NCBI GenBank assembly: GCA_958428365.1
Contig: CAUAFT010000023.1
Coordinates: 1-18,074, forward strand
Length of the DNA: 18,074 nucleotides
Origin: an uncultured Lachnospiraceae bacterium
GTDB lineage: Bacteria; Bacillota; Clostridia; Lachnospirales; Lachnospiraceae
Direction of reading: 5' to 3'
Shown piece after piece: positions 1-6,983 of this stretch. Position numbers and translations under genes: made by a program. Each line of letters begins with the position of its first letter. Position 1 is the stretch's first letter. The notes below the pieces were generated by a model, which made no database searches, was not told the origin of the DNA, and worked only from the letters and a program-made list of their open reading frames with translations.

Positions 1-49
1 GGCATGTTCGGGACTTTCACCCGTTAGAGCGCGCCCATGGCGCGCAAAC
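1..49 (-). mobile_element. Group II intron, 5' end only (class C-like), runs off the left edge
   Basis: Read on the minus strand from 49 to 1, the sequence starts GTTTGCGCGCCATGGG and continues with a CTCTAAC segment and GGGTGAAAGTCCCGAAC. From memory this aligns without gaps to the start of domain I of bacterial class C group II introns such as the Oceanobacillus iheyensis one (GUGUGC..GCAUGGG..GGGUGAGAGUCCCGAAC). The first bases are GTTTG, not the usual GTGYG. The boundary is inferred from that alignment. The element lies 5 nt past the stem of an intrinsic terminator on the same strand, which is the typical target of class C introns. The reverse transcriptase/maturase gene and domains V-VI would lie outside the window, so I cannot tell whether the intron is intact. 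Confidence 0.72.
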
Positions 50-79
50 TGAAAACAGGACATGCCCAGCATGTCCTGT
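50..79 (-). terminator. Intrinsic terminator of the foldase lipoprotein gene
   Basis: On the minus strand an 11-bp perfect stem, ACAGGACATGC pairing with GCATGTCCTGT around a TGG loop (arms 69-79 and 55-65), is followed by TTTTCA. It begins 35 nt beyond the TGA stop of the lipoprotein gene. The T tract is short because the intron-like sequence interrupts it, so termination could be altered by the insertion. Confidence 0.8.
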
Positions 80-114
80 CAAAATTCTCTTTCAGATATT
101 TTATCAGAGTAAAA

Positions 115-1221
115 TCATTCCTCCTGCTCTTCCGCATTATCTGTAATTTCTTCTTCCGTACTGTCTTCGGTTTCCTCTTGCGTACTGTCTTCGGCCTCCT
201 CTTCCGTTTCTTTTATGGTAAATAATTCCTCAAAGGATACCTGTTTCCACACATCCTTATCCACCTGAAACTTGAAGTCCTCCGTATATTCGTCGCAAAC
301 GCTCTGATAAAGTTCCTCCTGGCGTTCCCCAATGATCTCATCCTTCTTTTCGTCCGTCGCCTTCTGATCGAACTCACTGTCAAGACGGATCACATAGTAG
401 GCGTCCTCCGCCTCAATGACGCCGGACATCTCTCCCTCTTTCAGCTTATCCGCCTCCGTTAAGACCGCCTGATCCATTTCCTCGTCCTCAGCTCCCGCTG
501 TGTAGGAAAAGCTCTCCACCGTAAGCTCCTGCGCCTCTGCTGTAGTCTCAAAGGCTTCTGCACCTCCATCTGCCAATGCCTGCGCCTGTTCCTTCAATGC
601 AGCAAGCTCTTCTTCTGAGTATGCCTGGGTCTCTCCGTTCTCGTCGGTGGTTCCGGCGGTGGAGATCTCCACATAGCTGAAGGTTCTCTGAGCCGCTTCC
701 TCATCGCTGACTTCCGTATCCACATCCGCCTCGATCTTTTCCTGCATTCTCTGCTGAATGGTGATCAGACGAAGATATTCTGCCACATCCCGCTGGGTCG
801 CGCTCATGGCGTCCACCGTTTCCCCGTCATTGTCCTCGATAAACTGCTTCGCCGCCTTTTCCATCGCCTTGGTGTCCTCCTCGGTGATCTCCACACCGTA
901 GTCCTCTATATGAGCCGCCAGCGCGTAATAGGTTTTTAACTGATCCAAGATCTGGTCTTTTACCTCAGCTTCCATGGTACTGCCCTCGCCGGACATATCC
1001 TGTGACCAGTAATCTTCCCCAAAATAGGAGACATAAATACTGTCGTAGCTGCTCTGGGTATATCTCGCCATAAAATTGGCAACTCCAAGTCTCACCACCT
1101 CGCCGTCGTCCATCTTGGCAACGATGGCGTCCGCATCCACGGATTTCGAACCGCATCCTGTCAAAACAGCGGTTCCCATAACCGCCGCTAAAGCCAGCGC
1201 CGTAACTTTCTTTGCTTTCAT
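115..1221 (-). CDS. SurA/PrsA-like foldase lipoprotein (peptidyl-prolyl isomerase family)
   Basis: This 368-residue protein is probably an extracytoplasmic folding factor anchored to the outer face of the membrane. It starts MKAKKVTALALAAV, a basic n-region and hydrophobic core, and has a lipobox L20-T-G-C23, so Cys23 should be lipidated. Residues about 30-175 are helical and charged like the SurA_N/PrsA N-terminal chaperone region. Residues about 178-285 resemble a parvulin domain, ending in a conserved-looking LKEGEMSG..AYYVIRL segment. The usual ASHIL motif with its catalytic histidine is replaced by TFSYVEIS, so isomerase activity is doubtful. The last ~33 residues are a Glu/Asp/Thr-rich tail containing an 8-residue repeat. 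AGGAGG lies 8 nt before the ATG. The gene follows mfd by 60 nt and has its own promoter. I am confident of the family and less so of catalysis. Confidence 0.82.
   Translation of the reverse strand: MKAKKVTALALAAVMGTAVLTGCGSKSVDADAIVAKMDDGEVVRLGVANFMARYTQSSYDSIYVSYFGEDYWSQDMSGEGSTMEAEVKDQILDQLKTYYALAAHIEDYGVEITEEDTKAMEKAAKQFIEDNDGETVDAMSATQRDVAEYLRLITIQQRMQEKIEADVDTEVSDEEAAQRTFSYVEISTAGTTDENGETQAYSEEELAALKEQAQALADGGAEAFETTAEAQELTVESFSYTAGAEDEEMDQAVLTEADKLKEGEMSGVIEAEDAYYVIRLDSEFDQKATDEKKDEIIGERQEELYQSVCDEYTEDFKFQVDKDVWKQVSFEELFTIKETEEEAEDSTQEETEDSTEEEITDNAEEQEE
152..207 (-). repeat. 24-bp tandem repeat coding the acidic tail
   Basis: Two adjacent 24-bp units (152-175 and 176-199) differ at three positions, and a partial third copy follows (200-207). 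They encode EETEDST-type 8-residue repeats at the C terminus of the lipoprotein. Because the unit is a multiple of three, copy-number change would keep the reading frame. Confidence 0.8.
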
Positions 1222-1258
1222 CTATCTGTTCCTCCTAAAAATCCAATCTGCTTGTTAC

Positions 1259-1287
1259 ATTATAGGGCTTTTTCGGAATGGTTACAA
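1259..1287 (-). promoter_or_regulatory. Sigma-A-type promoter of the foldase gene
   Basis: On the minus strand, TTGTAA (1282-1287), a 17-bp spacer and a perfect TATAAT (1259-1264). The -35 hexamer overlaps the stop codon of mfd (TTG TAA). Transcription would begin near 1252, leaving a ~30-nt leader with the AGGAGG site. Confidence 0.68.
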
Positions 1288-4200
1288 CATTTTTCTGCTT
1301 TTTTCGATGTTTATAAGAAGCAGCTCCTCCACATCCTGCAGCACCCGCTGGATAACTTCCATAGGAGAGAGCTTCTCCTGTCTGGAATTTTTATTAAAAT
1401 AATAGGTAAAATACGGTCCCTTCTGCTCCGGCGTAAAGCCCAGGGCATGGTCGTAGCGTTCCAACAGCTCCGGAATCTTCGCCGGATCAATAGCTGCGCG
1501 CTCCAAAAATACGAAACGGATCTGTTCCCCTTTCTGGGATACCTCCGTAAAGTAACAGCCATGTGCCTTCGCCTTCGCCTTTGCGATCCAGAGAAGATTT
1601 TCCACGGATCTCGGCGGATCCCCGAAGCGGTCGATCAGCTCCTCCAACATCTCCTCGCTCTCCTCCTCATCCTCGATGCCGGCAATCCGCTTGTAGATAT
1701 CCAGCTTCTGAAACTCATTTGGAATATAGGCGGCAGGGATATAAGCGTCAATGTCGATCTCCAAAGAGGTGTCAAAGGACTCCTCCTGCTTTTCTCCCTT
1801 GAGCTTCTTCACCGCCTCGTTGAGCATCTTACAGTAGAGATCATATCCCACGGCTTCCATATGACCGTGCTGCTCCGCTCCCAGAAGGTTCCCGGCTCCC
1901 CGGATCTCCAGATCCCGCATGGCGATCTTGAACCCGCTTCCCAGATCCGTGAACTCCTTAATTGCCGCAAGACGCTTTTCCGCAATCTCTTTTAGCATCT
2001 TATCCCGTCGGTAGAGCAAAAAGGCATAGGCCGTCTTATTGGATCTTCCCACCCTTCCTCTGAGCTGATAGAGCTGGGAGAGTCCCATATTGTCCGCATC
2101 GTGGATGATCATGGTGTTGACGTTGGAGATGTCCAGTCCCGTCTCAATGATGGTGGTGGAAACTAAGACGTCGATCTCCCCGTTGATAAAGCTGTACATG
2201 ATATCCTCCAGCTCCCGCTCCCTCATCTGACCGTGGGCGAACGCCACGGAAGCCTCCGGCACCAGGGAAGCGATCTTTGCAGTCACATCCTCGATCTGGT
2301 TGACGCGGTTAAACACATAATAGACCTGTCCGTCCCTGGAAAGTTCTCTTACGATCGCCTCCCGCACCAGCTCTTCGTTGTATTCCATGACATAGGTCTG
2401 GATCGGCATCCGGTCCATCGGCGGCTCCTCCAAAACGCTCATATCCCGTATCCCGATCAGGCTCATATGCAGGGTTCTGGGAATCGGCGTTGCCGTCAGG
2501 GTCAGCACGTCGATATCTTCCTTCATCTGTTTGATCTTTTCCTTATGAGTCACCCCAAAACGCTGTTCCTCGTCAATGATCAGAAGTCCCAGATCTTTAA
2601 ACACCACGTCCTTTGAGAGTACTCTGTGGGTTCCGATCACGATGTCCACCATGCCCTTTTTCAGATCCTCCACCGTTTTTTTCTGCTGGGCAGAGGTGCG
2701 GAAACGGCAGAGCAGATCCACCCGCACCGGAAAATCCTTCATCCTCGACGCAAAGGTATTGTAATGCTGCTGCGCCAAGATGGTAGTGGGCACCAGATAG
2801 ACCACCTGCTTTCCCTCCTGGACTGCTTTAAAGGCAGCTCTTATGGCGATCTCCGTCTTGCCATAGCCCACATCCCCGCAGATGAGGCGGTCCATGATCT
2901 TTTTACTCTCCATGTCCCGTTTGGTGGCTTCAATGGCAAGCTCCTGATCCTCCGTCTCCTCGAAGGGAAACATCTCCTCGAACTCCTTTTGCCAGACCGT
3001 ATCCTCCCCGTAGGCAAATCCCTCTCTGTTCTGACGTTTTGCATAGAGTTCCACCAGATCCTGGGCGATATCGGCAACCGCCCTGTGAACCTTCGTCTTC
3101 GTCTTATTCCATTCCTGGGTTCCAAGACGATTCAACTTCGGTTTTTTCGCGTCGGAACCCGCGTATTTTTGGATCAGCTCCAACTGGGTGGCAAGAATGT
3201 AAAGGTTTCCTCCCTTGGCATACTCGATTTTAATATAGTCCTTGACCACCTTATCCACTTCCACCTTTTCAATGCCCCGGTAGATTCCAAGACCATGGTT
3301 TTCATGTACCACATAATCTCCCACGTTCAGATCAGAAAAGCTCTGGATCTTCTCTCCCTCGTAGGTACGGCGCTTTTTCTTCTTCTTTCGCTCCCTGCCA
3401 AAAATATCGCTCTCGGAGATCACCACAAAGCGCAGATCGGGATACTCGTATCCCTTCTTGATCTTCCCGTAAGCCACCATAACCTCTCCGGGCTTCACCT
3501 CGTGATCCTGCTCCTGGGTATAAAAGGCATTCAGCCCCTCCGCTGAAAGATCCTGCGCCAGACGGTTCGCCCTGGTTCTGGAACCGGAGAGCAGCGCCAC
3601 CCGGTAACCGTTCTTCTTATAGCGGTTCAGATCCTTTAACAGCAGTTCAAAACTATTATTATAGGGATTGACCGTCTTCATGTGTATGGAAAAATATCCC
3701 TCTGCGGGAAGGGTCTTTTCCTTCATCTCCAGCGCTGCAAGTCCTATGACCTTCCTGCTCATAAGTTTTGCCGCCACCTCTTCGTAGGAATAGAGGGCGT
3801 CCATCTGCCCCGGCAGAAGATAGCCCTTTTCCAGACGCTGCTTCATGCTCTCCTGAAATTCCTTCTCGATCACCCTGCCCTTCTCCGCCGCCCGGATCGG
3901 CTCATCCAAAAACACCAGAGAGTTCTCTTTGGAAAAATAATCCAAAAGGGACACGGTCTCCTCCTCAAAATAATTCAGATAGGCGTCCATGCCCTCCAGC
4001 ATTCCAAGCTCCGTCAGATTTTCCTCTACCGTCTGCGCCAGAGTCTTCACCCGATGCGCCTCCTCGGTCTTCATCTCACTTCGATAGGTCTCATAGAGCT
4101 TCTCAGCGTCCCTTCGGATCTTTTCTAATCCCTTTTGTTTTTTTTCCTCGTCAAAGATCAGCTCCGACGCCGGATAGATACGGATCTCTTCCAGATTCTC

Positions 4201-4836
4201 AATGGATCTTTGACTGTCCACGGCAAAACTGCGGATGGAGTCGATCTCATCTCCCCACAACTCGATCCGGTATGGGTTTTCCTCCGTGAGGGGATAGATG
4301 TCCAGAATACCGCCCCTCACAGCGAACTGTCCTCCGTTCTCCACCTGATAGCTCTTCTCATATCCCATTGCCACCAGTTTTTTTGAGAACTCCTCCAGAT
4401 CCAGCGTATCTCCCGGATGAAAGGTGAGAATAAATTCCTCCAGATATTCCAACCGCATAATGCGGTTCATAAGACCGTCAAAGGTGGTAACTAATGTCAT
4501 CTCCTCTTCTTCCAAAAGTACCTTAATGGCGTTCATCCGCTCTTTCGTAAGCTGGTTTCCCCTTAGATCCGATTGGTAAAACAGAATATCCTTCGCCGGA
4601 TAATATACGGTATTTTTATCAAAAAAACGACAGTCCTCGTAGAGTTCCCTGGCTTTTTGTTCGCTAAAAGTAGCAATGATCTTCTTACAAAAACCATTGC
4701 CAAGTCCGTATACCATATGTGCTTTTCCGGCATCCACACAGCCTGAAATCTGCAGGATCCCCCGGTCTTTTTTCAAAAAGGACCGTATGCTCTCATAGTC
4801 CCCCCAGTCGGTTAAGATCTCTCCTAGTGCTCTCAT
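1282..4836 (-). CDS. mfd: Transcription-repair coupling factor Mfd
   Basis: Mfd is the ATP-driven translocase that removes RNA polymerase stalled at DNA damage and recruits UvrA. At 1184 residues it is full length (about 1150-1180 in relatives). The N-terminal part resembles UvrB (RGGILDIYP near residue 175). Next comes the CarD-like RNA polymerase interaction domain (about 495-565, NVGDYVVHENHGLGIY). The RecG-like motor follows: Walker A GDVGYGKTE near 655, DEEQ near 753, TATPIPRT near 780 and QLRGRVGRS near 925. A C-terminal TRCF domain begins after about 1010. The ATG at 4836 fits the conserved N terminus, although the upstream AGGAAG abuts it. The gene begins 12 nt after the pth stop, so the two are probably co-transcribed. 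No frameshift is seen. Confidence 0.97.
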   Translation of the reverse strand: MRALGEILTDWGDYESIRSFLKKDRGILQISGCVDAGKAHMVYGLGNGFCKKIIATFSEQKARELYEDCRFFDKNTVYYPAKDILFYQSDLRGNQLTKERMNAIKVLLEEEEMTLVTTFDGLMNRIMRLEYLEEFILTFHPGDTLDLEEFSKKLVAMGYEKSYQVENGGQFAVRGGILDIYPLTEENPYRIELWGDEIDSIRSFAVDSQRSIENLEEIRIYPASELIFDEEKKQKGLEKIRRDAEKLYETYRSEMKTEEAHRVKTLAQTVEENLTELGMLEGMDAYLNYFEEETVSLLDYFSKENSLVFLDEPIRAAEKGRVIEKEFQESMKQRLEKGYLLPGQMDALYSYEEVAAKLMSRKVIGLAALEMKEKTLPAEGYFSIHMKTVNPYNNSFELLLKDLNRYKKNGYRVALLSGSRTRANRLAQDLSAEGLNAFYTQEQDHEVKPGEVMVAYGKIKKGYEYPDLRFVVISESDIFGRERKKKKKRRTYEGEKIQSFSDLNVGDYVVHENHGLGIYRGIEKVEVDKVVKDYIKIEYAKGGNLYILATQLELIQKYAGSDAKKPKLNRLGTQEWNKTKTKVHRAVADIAQDLVELYAKRQNREGFAYGEDTVWQKEFEEMFPFEETEDQELAIEATKRDMESKKIMDRLICGDVGYGKTEIAIRAAFKAVQEGKQVVYLVPTTILAQQHYNTFASRMKDFPVRVDLLCRFRTSAQQKKTVEDLKKGMVDIVIGTHRVLSKDVVFKDLGLLIIDEEQRFGVTHKEKIKQMKEDIDVLTLTATPIPRTLHMSLIGIRDMSVLEEPPMDRMPIQTYVMEYNEELVREAIVRELSRDGQVYYVFNRVNQIEDVTAKIASLVPEASVAFAHGQMRERELEDIMYSFINGEIDVLVSTTIIETGLDISNVNTMIIHDADNMGLSQLYQLRGRVGRSNKTAYAFLLYRRDKMLKEIAEKRLAAIKEFTDLGSGFKIAMRDLEIRGAGNLLGAEQHGHMEAVGYDLYCKMLNEAVKKLKGEKQEESFDTSLEIDIDAYIPAAYIPNEFQKLDIYKRIAGIEDEEESEEMLEELIDRFGDPPRSVENLLWIAKAKAKAHGCYFTEVSQKGEQIRFVFLERAAIDPAKIPELLERYDHALGFTPEQKGPYFTYYFNKNSRQEKLSPMEVIQRVLQDVEELLLINIEKSRKML

Positions 4837-4848
4837 CTTCCTACCCGT

Positions 4849-5424
4849 CTACTTCGTTACTTTTTTATTATATTCATTCATTGCCTTCGCCACTCCTCCG
4901 TTGACCATAAGCCCCACGGCTTCCATGGCGCGCCCGATGGCTCCGTTCAAATCTTCCTGCTCTTCCTTTGAAAAATGTCCCAGCACGAAATCCGCCAGAT
5001 CCCAGTCTTTTGGCTTTTCTCCCACGCCGACCTTGATCCGCATAAACTTCTGGGTGTCGAGACATTTGATAATGCTCTTCACCCCGTTGTGTCCTCCCGC
5101 GCTGCCGCTCTCCCTGATCCGCAGGTTGCCCGGTGCAAAGCTGATGTCGTCATAGATGACGATCAGTTCATCCTCCGCATTCAGCTTGTAATAACGTACC
5201 AGTTCCGCGATACTCTCACCGCTTAAGTTCATATAGGTCTGAGGTTTTGCCAGAATCACTTTCTGCCCTTCGATCGTGCCTTTTCCAATCAGGGCTCTGT
5301 GCTTTTTCTCCCTGATGGTAATATTATATTTTTCTGCCAGCGCATCAATGACTTCAAATCCGATATTGTGTCTCGTATGCTCGTATTGTTTTGTAGGATT
5401 TCCCAAACCTGCAATCAAGTACAT
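4849..5424 (-). CDS. pth: Peptidyl-tRNA hydrolase
   Basis: The 191-residue enzyme cleaves the ester bond of peptidyl-tRNAs that drop off ribosomes, recycling tRNA in the cytoplasm. Family signatures are complete: MYLIAGLGNP at the N terminus with Asn9, TRHNIGF with the catalytic His19, QTYMNLSG with Asn66, IYDDISF with Asp92, and GSAGGHNGVKSI with Asn113. An upstream in-frame ATG at 5457 would add 11 residues (MFIFNRRGKRK) with no family counterpart. It would also overlap the end of the preceding gene, whereas AGGAGAGG lies just before the ATG at 5424, so I start there. It follows the GlmU-like gene by 19 nt and precedes mfd by 12 nt, matching the common glmU/prs-pth-mfd order of Firmicutes, here without prs. 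Confidence 0.96.
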   Translation of the reverse strand: MYLIAGLGNPTKQYEHTRHNIGFEVIDALAEKYNITIREKKHRALIGKGTIEGQKVILAKPQTYMNLSGESIAELVRYYKLNAEDELIVIYDDISFAPGNLRIRESGSAGGHNGVKSIIKCLDTQKFMRIKVGVGEKPKDWDLADFVLGHFSKEEQEDLNGAIGRAMEAVGLMVNGGVAKAMNEYNKKVTK

Positions 5425-5443
5425 TTTCCGCTTTCCTCTCCTG

Positions 5444-6190
5444 TTAAAAATGAACATGCTTTCTTCTCTCGATGATCTTCGCCGCCTCCGCTAACTGCTC
5501 CTGATCGTTGACTCCGGTGATATCCTCCGCATCTTCCAGCGCAAAAGCATCCGCCCGAAGTCCCTTTTCCTTAATAATCGTTAACGTATCCGGCAGATAA
5601 TATTCTCCCTGGGCGTTATTTGGCGTCAGAAGCTGCAGTGCTTCCCTAAGCTCCTCGGTGTCAAAAATATACATTCCGGAATTGATCTCGTGGGAGGCAA
5701 GTTCTGCCTCGCTGGCGTCCTTATGTTCCACGCTCTTTACAAACCTGCCCTCTTCATCCCGGATAATTCTTCCGTATCCCGTGGGGTCCTCCACCATGGC
5801 GGAGAGCACGGTGACCGTATTGTGGTTCTCTCTGTGATGGTCTGTCAGACGTTTCAGTGTCTCTGCAGTGATCAACGGAGTATCGCCAAACAGGATCAGG
5901 GTCTCTCCCCCGCCCTCTAAAAACTCTCCCGCACATTTTACCGCATGTCCGGTTCCAAGCTGCTCTGTCTGTAAAGCGTAGCTGACATCCTCATGGCTGA
6001 TGTTCTCCTCCACCACCTCATGTTTATAGCCCACCACAAGACAGACCTCCTCTGCCCCTGCTCCTCTCGCCGCTTCAATGACATAATCCACCAGGCACTG
6101 TCCGTCAATCCTGTGAACTACCTTTGGCAGCTCCGATTTCATTCTCGTTCCTTTTCCTGCCGCCAAAATGACCGCTCTCAACTGTTCCAT
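5444..6190 (-). CDS. GlmU-type N-terminal nucleotidyltransferase, stand-alone domain
   Basis: The 248-residue protein matches the uridylyltransferase half of GlmU, which makes UDP-GlcNAc from GlcNAc-1-phosphate and UTP for peptidoglycan. Seen are LAAGKGTRM (residues 9-17) with Lys23 of LPK, QTEQLGTGHAV, the metal-binding GDTPL, TGYGRIIR, SVEHKDAS and EINSGMYIF, all in GlmU order. Full GlmU is about 450-460 residues with a left-handed beta-helix acetyltransferase half. Here the protein stops at ERRKHVHF, just where that half should start, and the next 19 nt lead into pth, so the acetyltransferase is absent. An upstream ATG at 6220 overlaps the -10 box and has no ribosome site. The ATG at 6190 follows AAGGGGGA and is preferred. 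The protein could act on a different sugar phosphate. The domain assignment is secure, the exact substrate less so. Confidence 0.87.
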   Translation of the reverse strand: MEQLRAVILAAGKGTRMKSELPKVVHRIDGQCLVDYVIEAARGAGAEEVCLVVGYKHEVVEENISHEDVSYALQTEQLGTGHAVKCAGEFLEGGGETLILFGDTPLITAETLKRLTDHHRENHNTVTVLSAMVEDPTGYGRIIRDEEGRFVKSVEHKDASEAELASHEINSGMYIFDTEELREALQLLTPNNAQGEYYLPDTLTIIKEKGLRADAFALEDAEDITGVNDQEQLAEAAKIIERRKHVHF

Positions 6191-6218
6191 GATCTGTCCC
6201 CCTTTTTTTGCTTTTCCC

Positions 6219-6247
6219 ATTATATTACAATCCGGAGCATTTTACAA
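6219..6247 (-). promoter_or_regulatory. Promoter of the glmU-like/pth/mfd operon
   Basis: On the minus strand, TTGTAA (6242-6247), a 17-bp spacer and TATAAT (6219-6224). It has the same hexamers and spacing as the promoter before the foldase gene. Its -10 covers the upstream candidate ATG at 6220, which rules that start out for this transcript. Confidence 0.7.
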
Positions 6248-6268
6248 AGTATTTTCACAGCAATTTCA

Positions 6269-6300
6269 TTGTTAACCATTAAAAATATTTTGGTTGACAT
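6269..6300. promoter_or_regulatory. BirA (biotin repressor) operator
   Basis: TTGTTAACC (6269-6277), a 14-bp spacer and GGTTGACAT (6292-6300) form the inverted repeat known for Gram-positive BirA sites (TTGTTAACC-N14/16-GGTTAACAA), with mismatches only in the right arm. It lies just upstream of bioY, and the right arm contains the promoter -35. When biotin is plentiful, biotinoyl-AMP-bound BirA dimers should block transcription of the operon. The birA gene is not in the window. Confidence 0.88.
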
Positions 6301-6322
6301 TTATCGGGTGAGTATTTACAAT
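6294..6322 (+). promoter_or_regulatory. Promoter of the biotin operon
   Basis: A consensus TTGACA (6294-6299), 17-bp spacer and TACAAT (6317-6322). The -35 lies inside the right arm of the BirA operator. The start point should be near 6329, giving a leader of about 50 nt in which I see no riboswitch or attenuator. Confidence 0.8.
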
Positions 6323-6379
6323 TAAGAACGAAAAATCATTACATAACTTACTATAAAACAAACGAAAGGAAATCTACCT

Positions 6380-6982
6380 ATGAGCAACGAATCTTTCTCC
6401 TCCCTGGAGACAAAACACCCGCAGCCAAAAGCGAATGGCAAGACCCGCACCCTGGTCTACTGCGCCATGTTCACCGTTCTGATCGCCGTTGGCGCCTTTA
6501 TCAAAATTCCGATCCCGGTGGTGCCATTCACCCTGCAGTTTTTATTCACCATGCTGGCGGGACTACTCTTAGGCGGCCGTCTCGGCGCCATCAGCGTCGG
6601 CGTCTATATGCTTTTAGGACTTGTGGGACTGCCGATCTTTTCCGAGGGCGGCGGGATCTGGTATGTCTTTAAGCCGAGCTTCGGCTATATCATCGGCTTT
6701 TGCATCGCCAGCTATGTCACGGGAAAGATGGTGGAAAAAATGCAGAAATTCACCATCCCAAAATGTCTCCTGGCAAACTTCATCGGACTTTTCATCGTCT
6801 ATGGCGTGGGTATGATCTATTACTACATCATCTGTAACTACGTCATCAACACCCCCATCGGACTCTGGCCGCTCTTTTTATACTGCTTCCTCTTGGCCGT
6901 TCCGGGAGATATCTGTCTATGTATTCTCGCCGCCTTTTTGACGAAGCGTCTAAGACCGATCATAAGAAAAGAGGGCTGGTAA
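6380..6982 (+). CDS. bioY: Biotin transporter BioY (ECF S-component)
   Basis: BioY is the substrate-binding membrane subunit of an energy-coupling-factor transporter that captures biotin. It works alone or with the shared EcfA/EcfA'/EcfT module, which is not in this window. The 200-residue protein has a ~22-residue polar N terminus and about six hydrophobic segments. Family signatures are VPFTLQ (about 47-52), GGRLGAISVGVYMLLGLVGLPIF, and GGG..YVFKPSFGYIIGF, which form the biotin pocket in BioY. AAAGGA lies 9 nt before the ATG at 6380. It is the first gene of the operon and ends one base before bioB. BirA control, shown by the operator upstream, independently supports biotin as the ligand. 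Confidence 0.95.
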   Translation: MSNESFSSLETKHPQPKANGKTRTLVYCAMFTVLIAVGAFIKIPIPVVPFTLQFLFTMLAGLLLGGRLGAISVGVYMLLGLVGLPIFSEGGGIWYVFKPSFGYIIGFCIASYVTGKMVEKMQKFTIPKCLLANFIGLFIVYGVGMIYYYIICNYVINTPIGLWPLFLYCFLLAVPGDICLCILAAFLTKRLRPIIRKEGW

Positions 6983-6983
6983 T

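Noticed and set aside
1252..1995. Plus-strand open frame of 247 codons opposite the end of mfd
   Set aside because: Shadow of the Mfd C terminus, with no recognisable protein features.
2626..3546. Long plus-strand open frame opposite mfd (306 codons)
   Set aside because: It is antisense to highly conserved Mfd coding sequence, has no family motif, and its composition mirrors the opposite strand's codons.
5425..5457. N-terminal extension of Pth (MFIFNRRGKRK)
   Set aside because: Overlaps the preceding gene, lacks a ribosome site, and Pth proteins begin at the M-x-LI-GLGNP motif.
6191..6220. N-terminal extension of the GlmU-like protein (MGKAKKGGQI)
   Set aside because: Its ATG is part of the -10 box, so it would not be in the mRNA from that promoter.
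6323..6379. Riboswitch or attenuator in the bioY leader
   Set aside because: The leader is about 50 nt and A-rich with no stable hairpin. Control is explained by the BirA operator.
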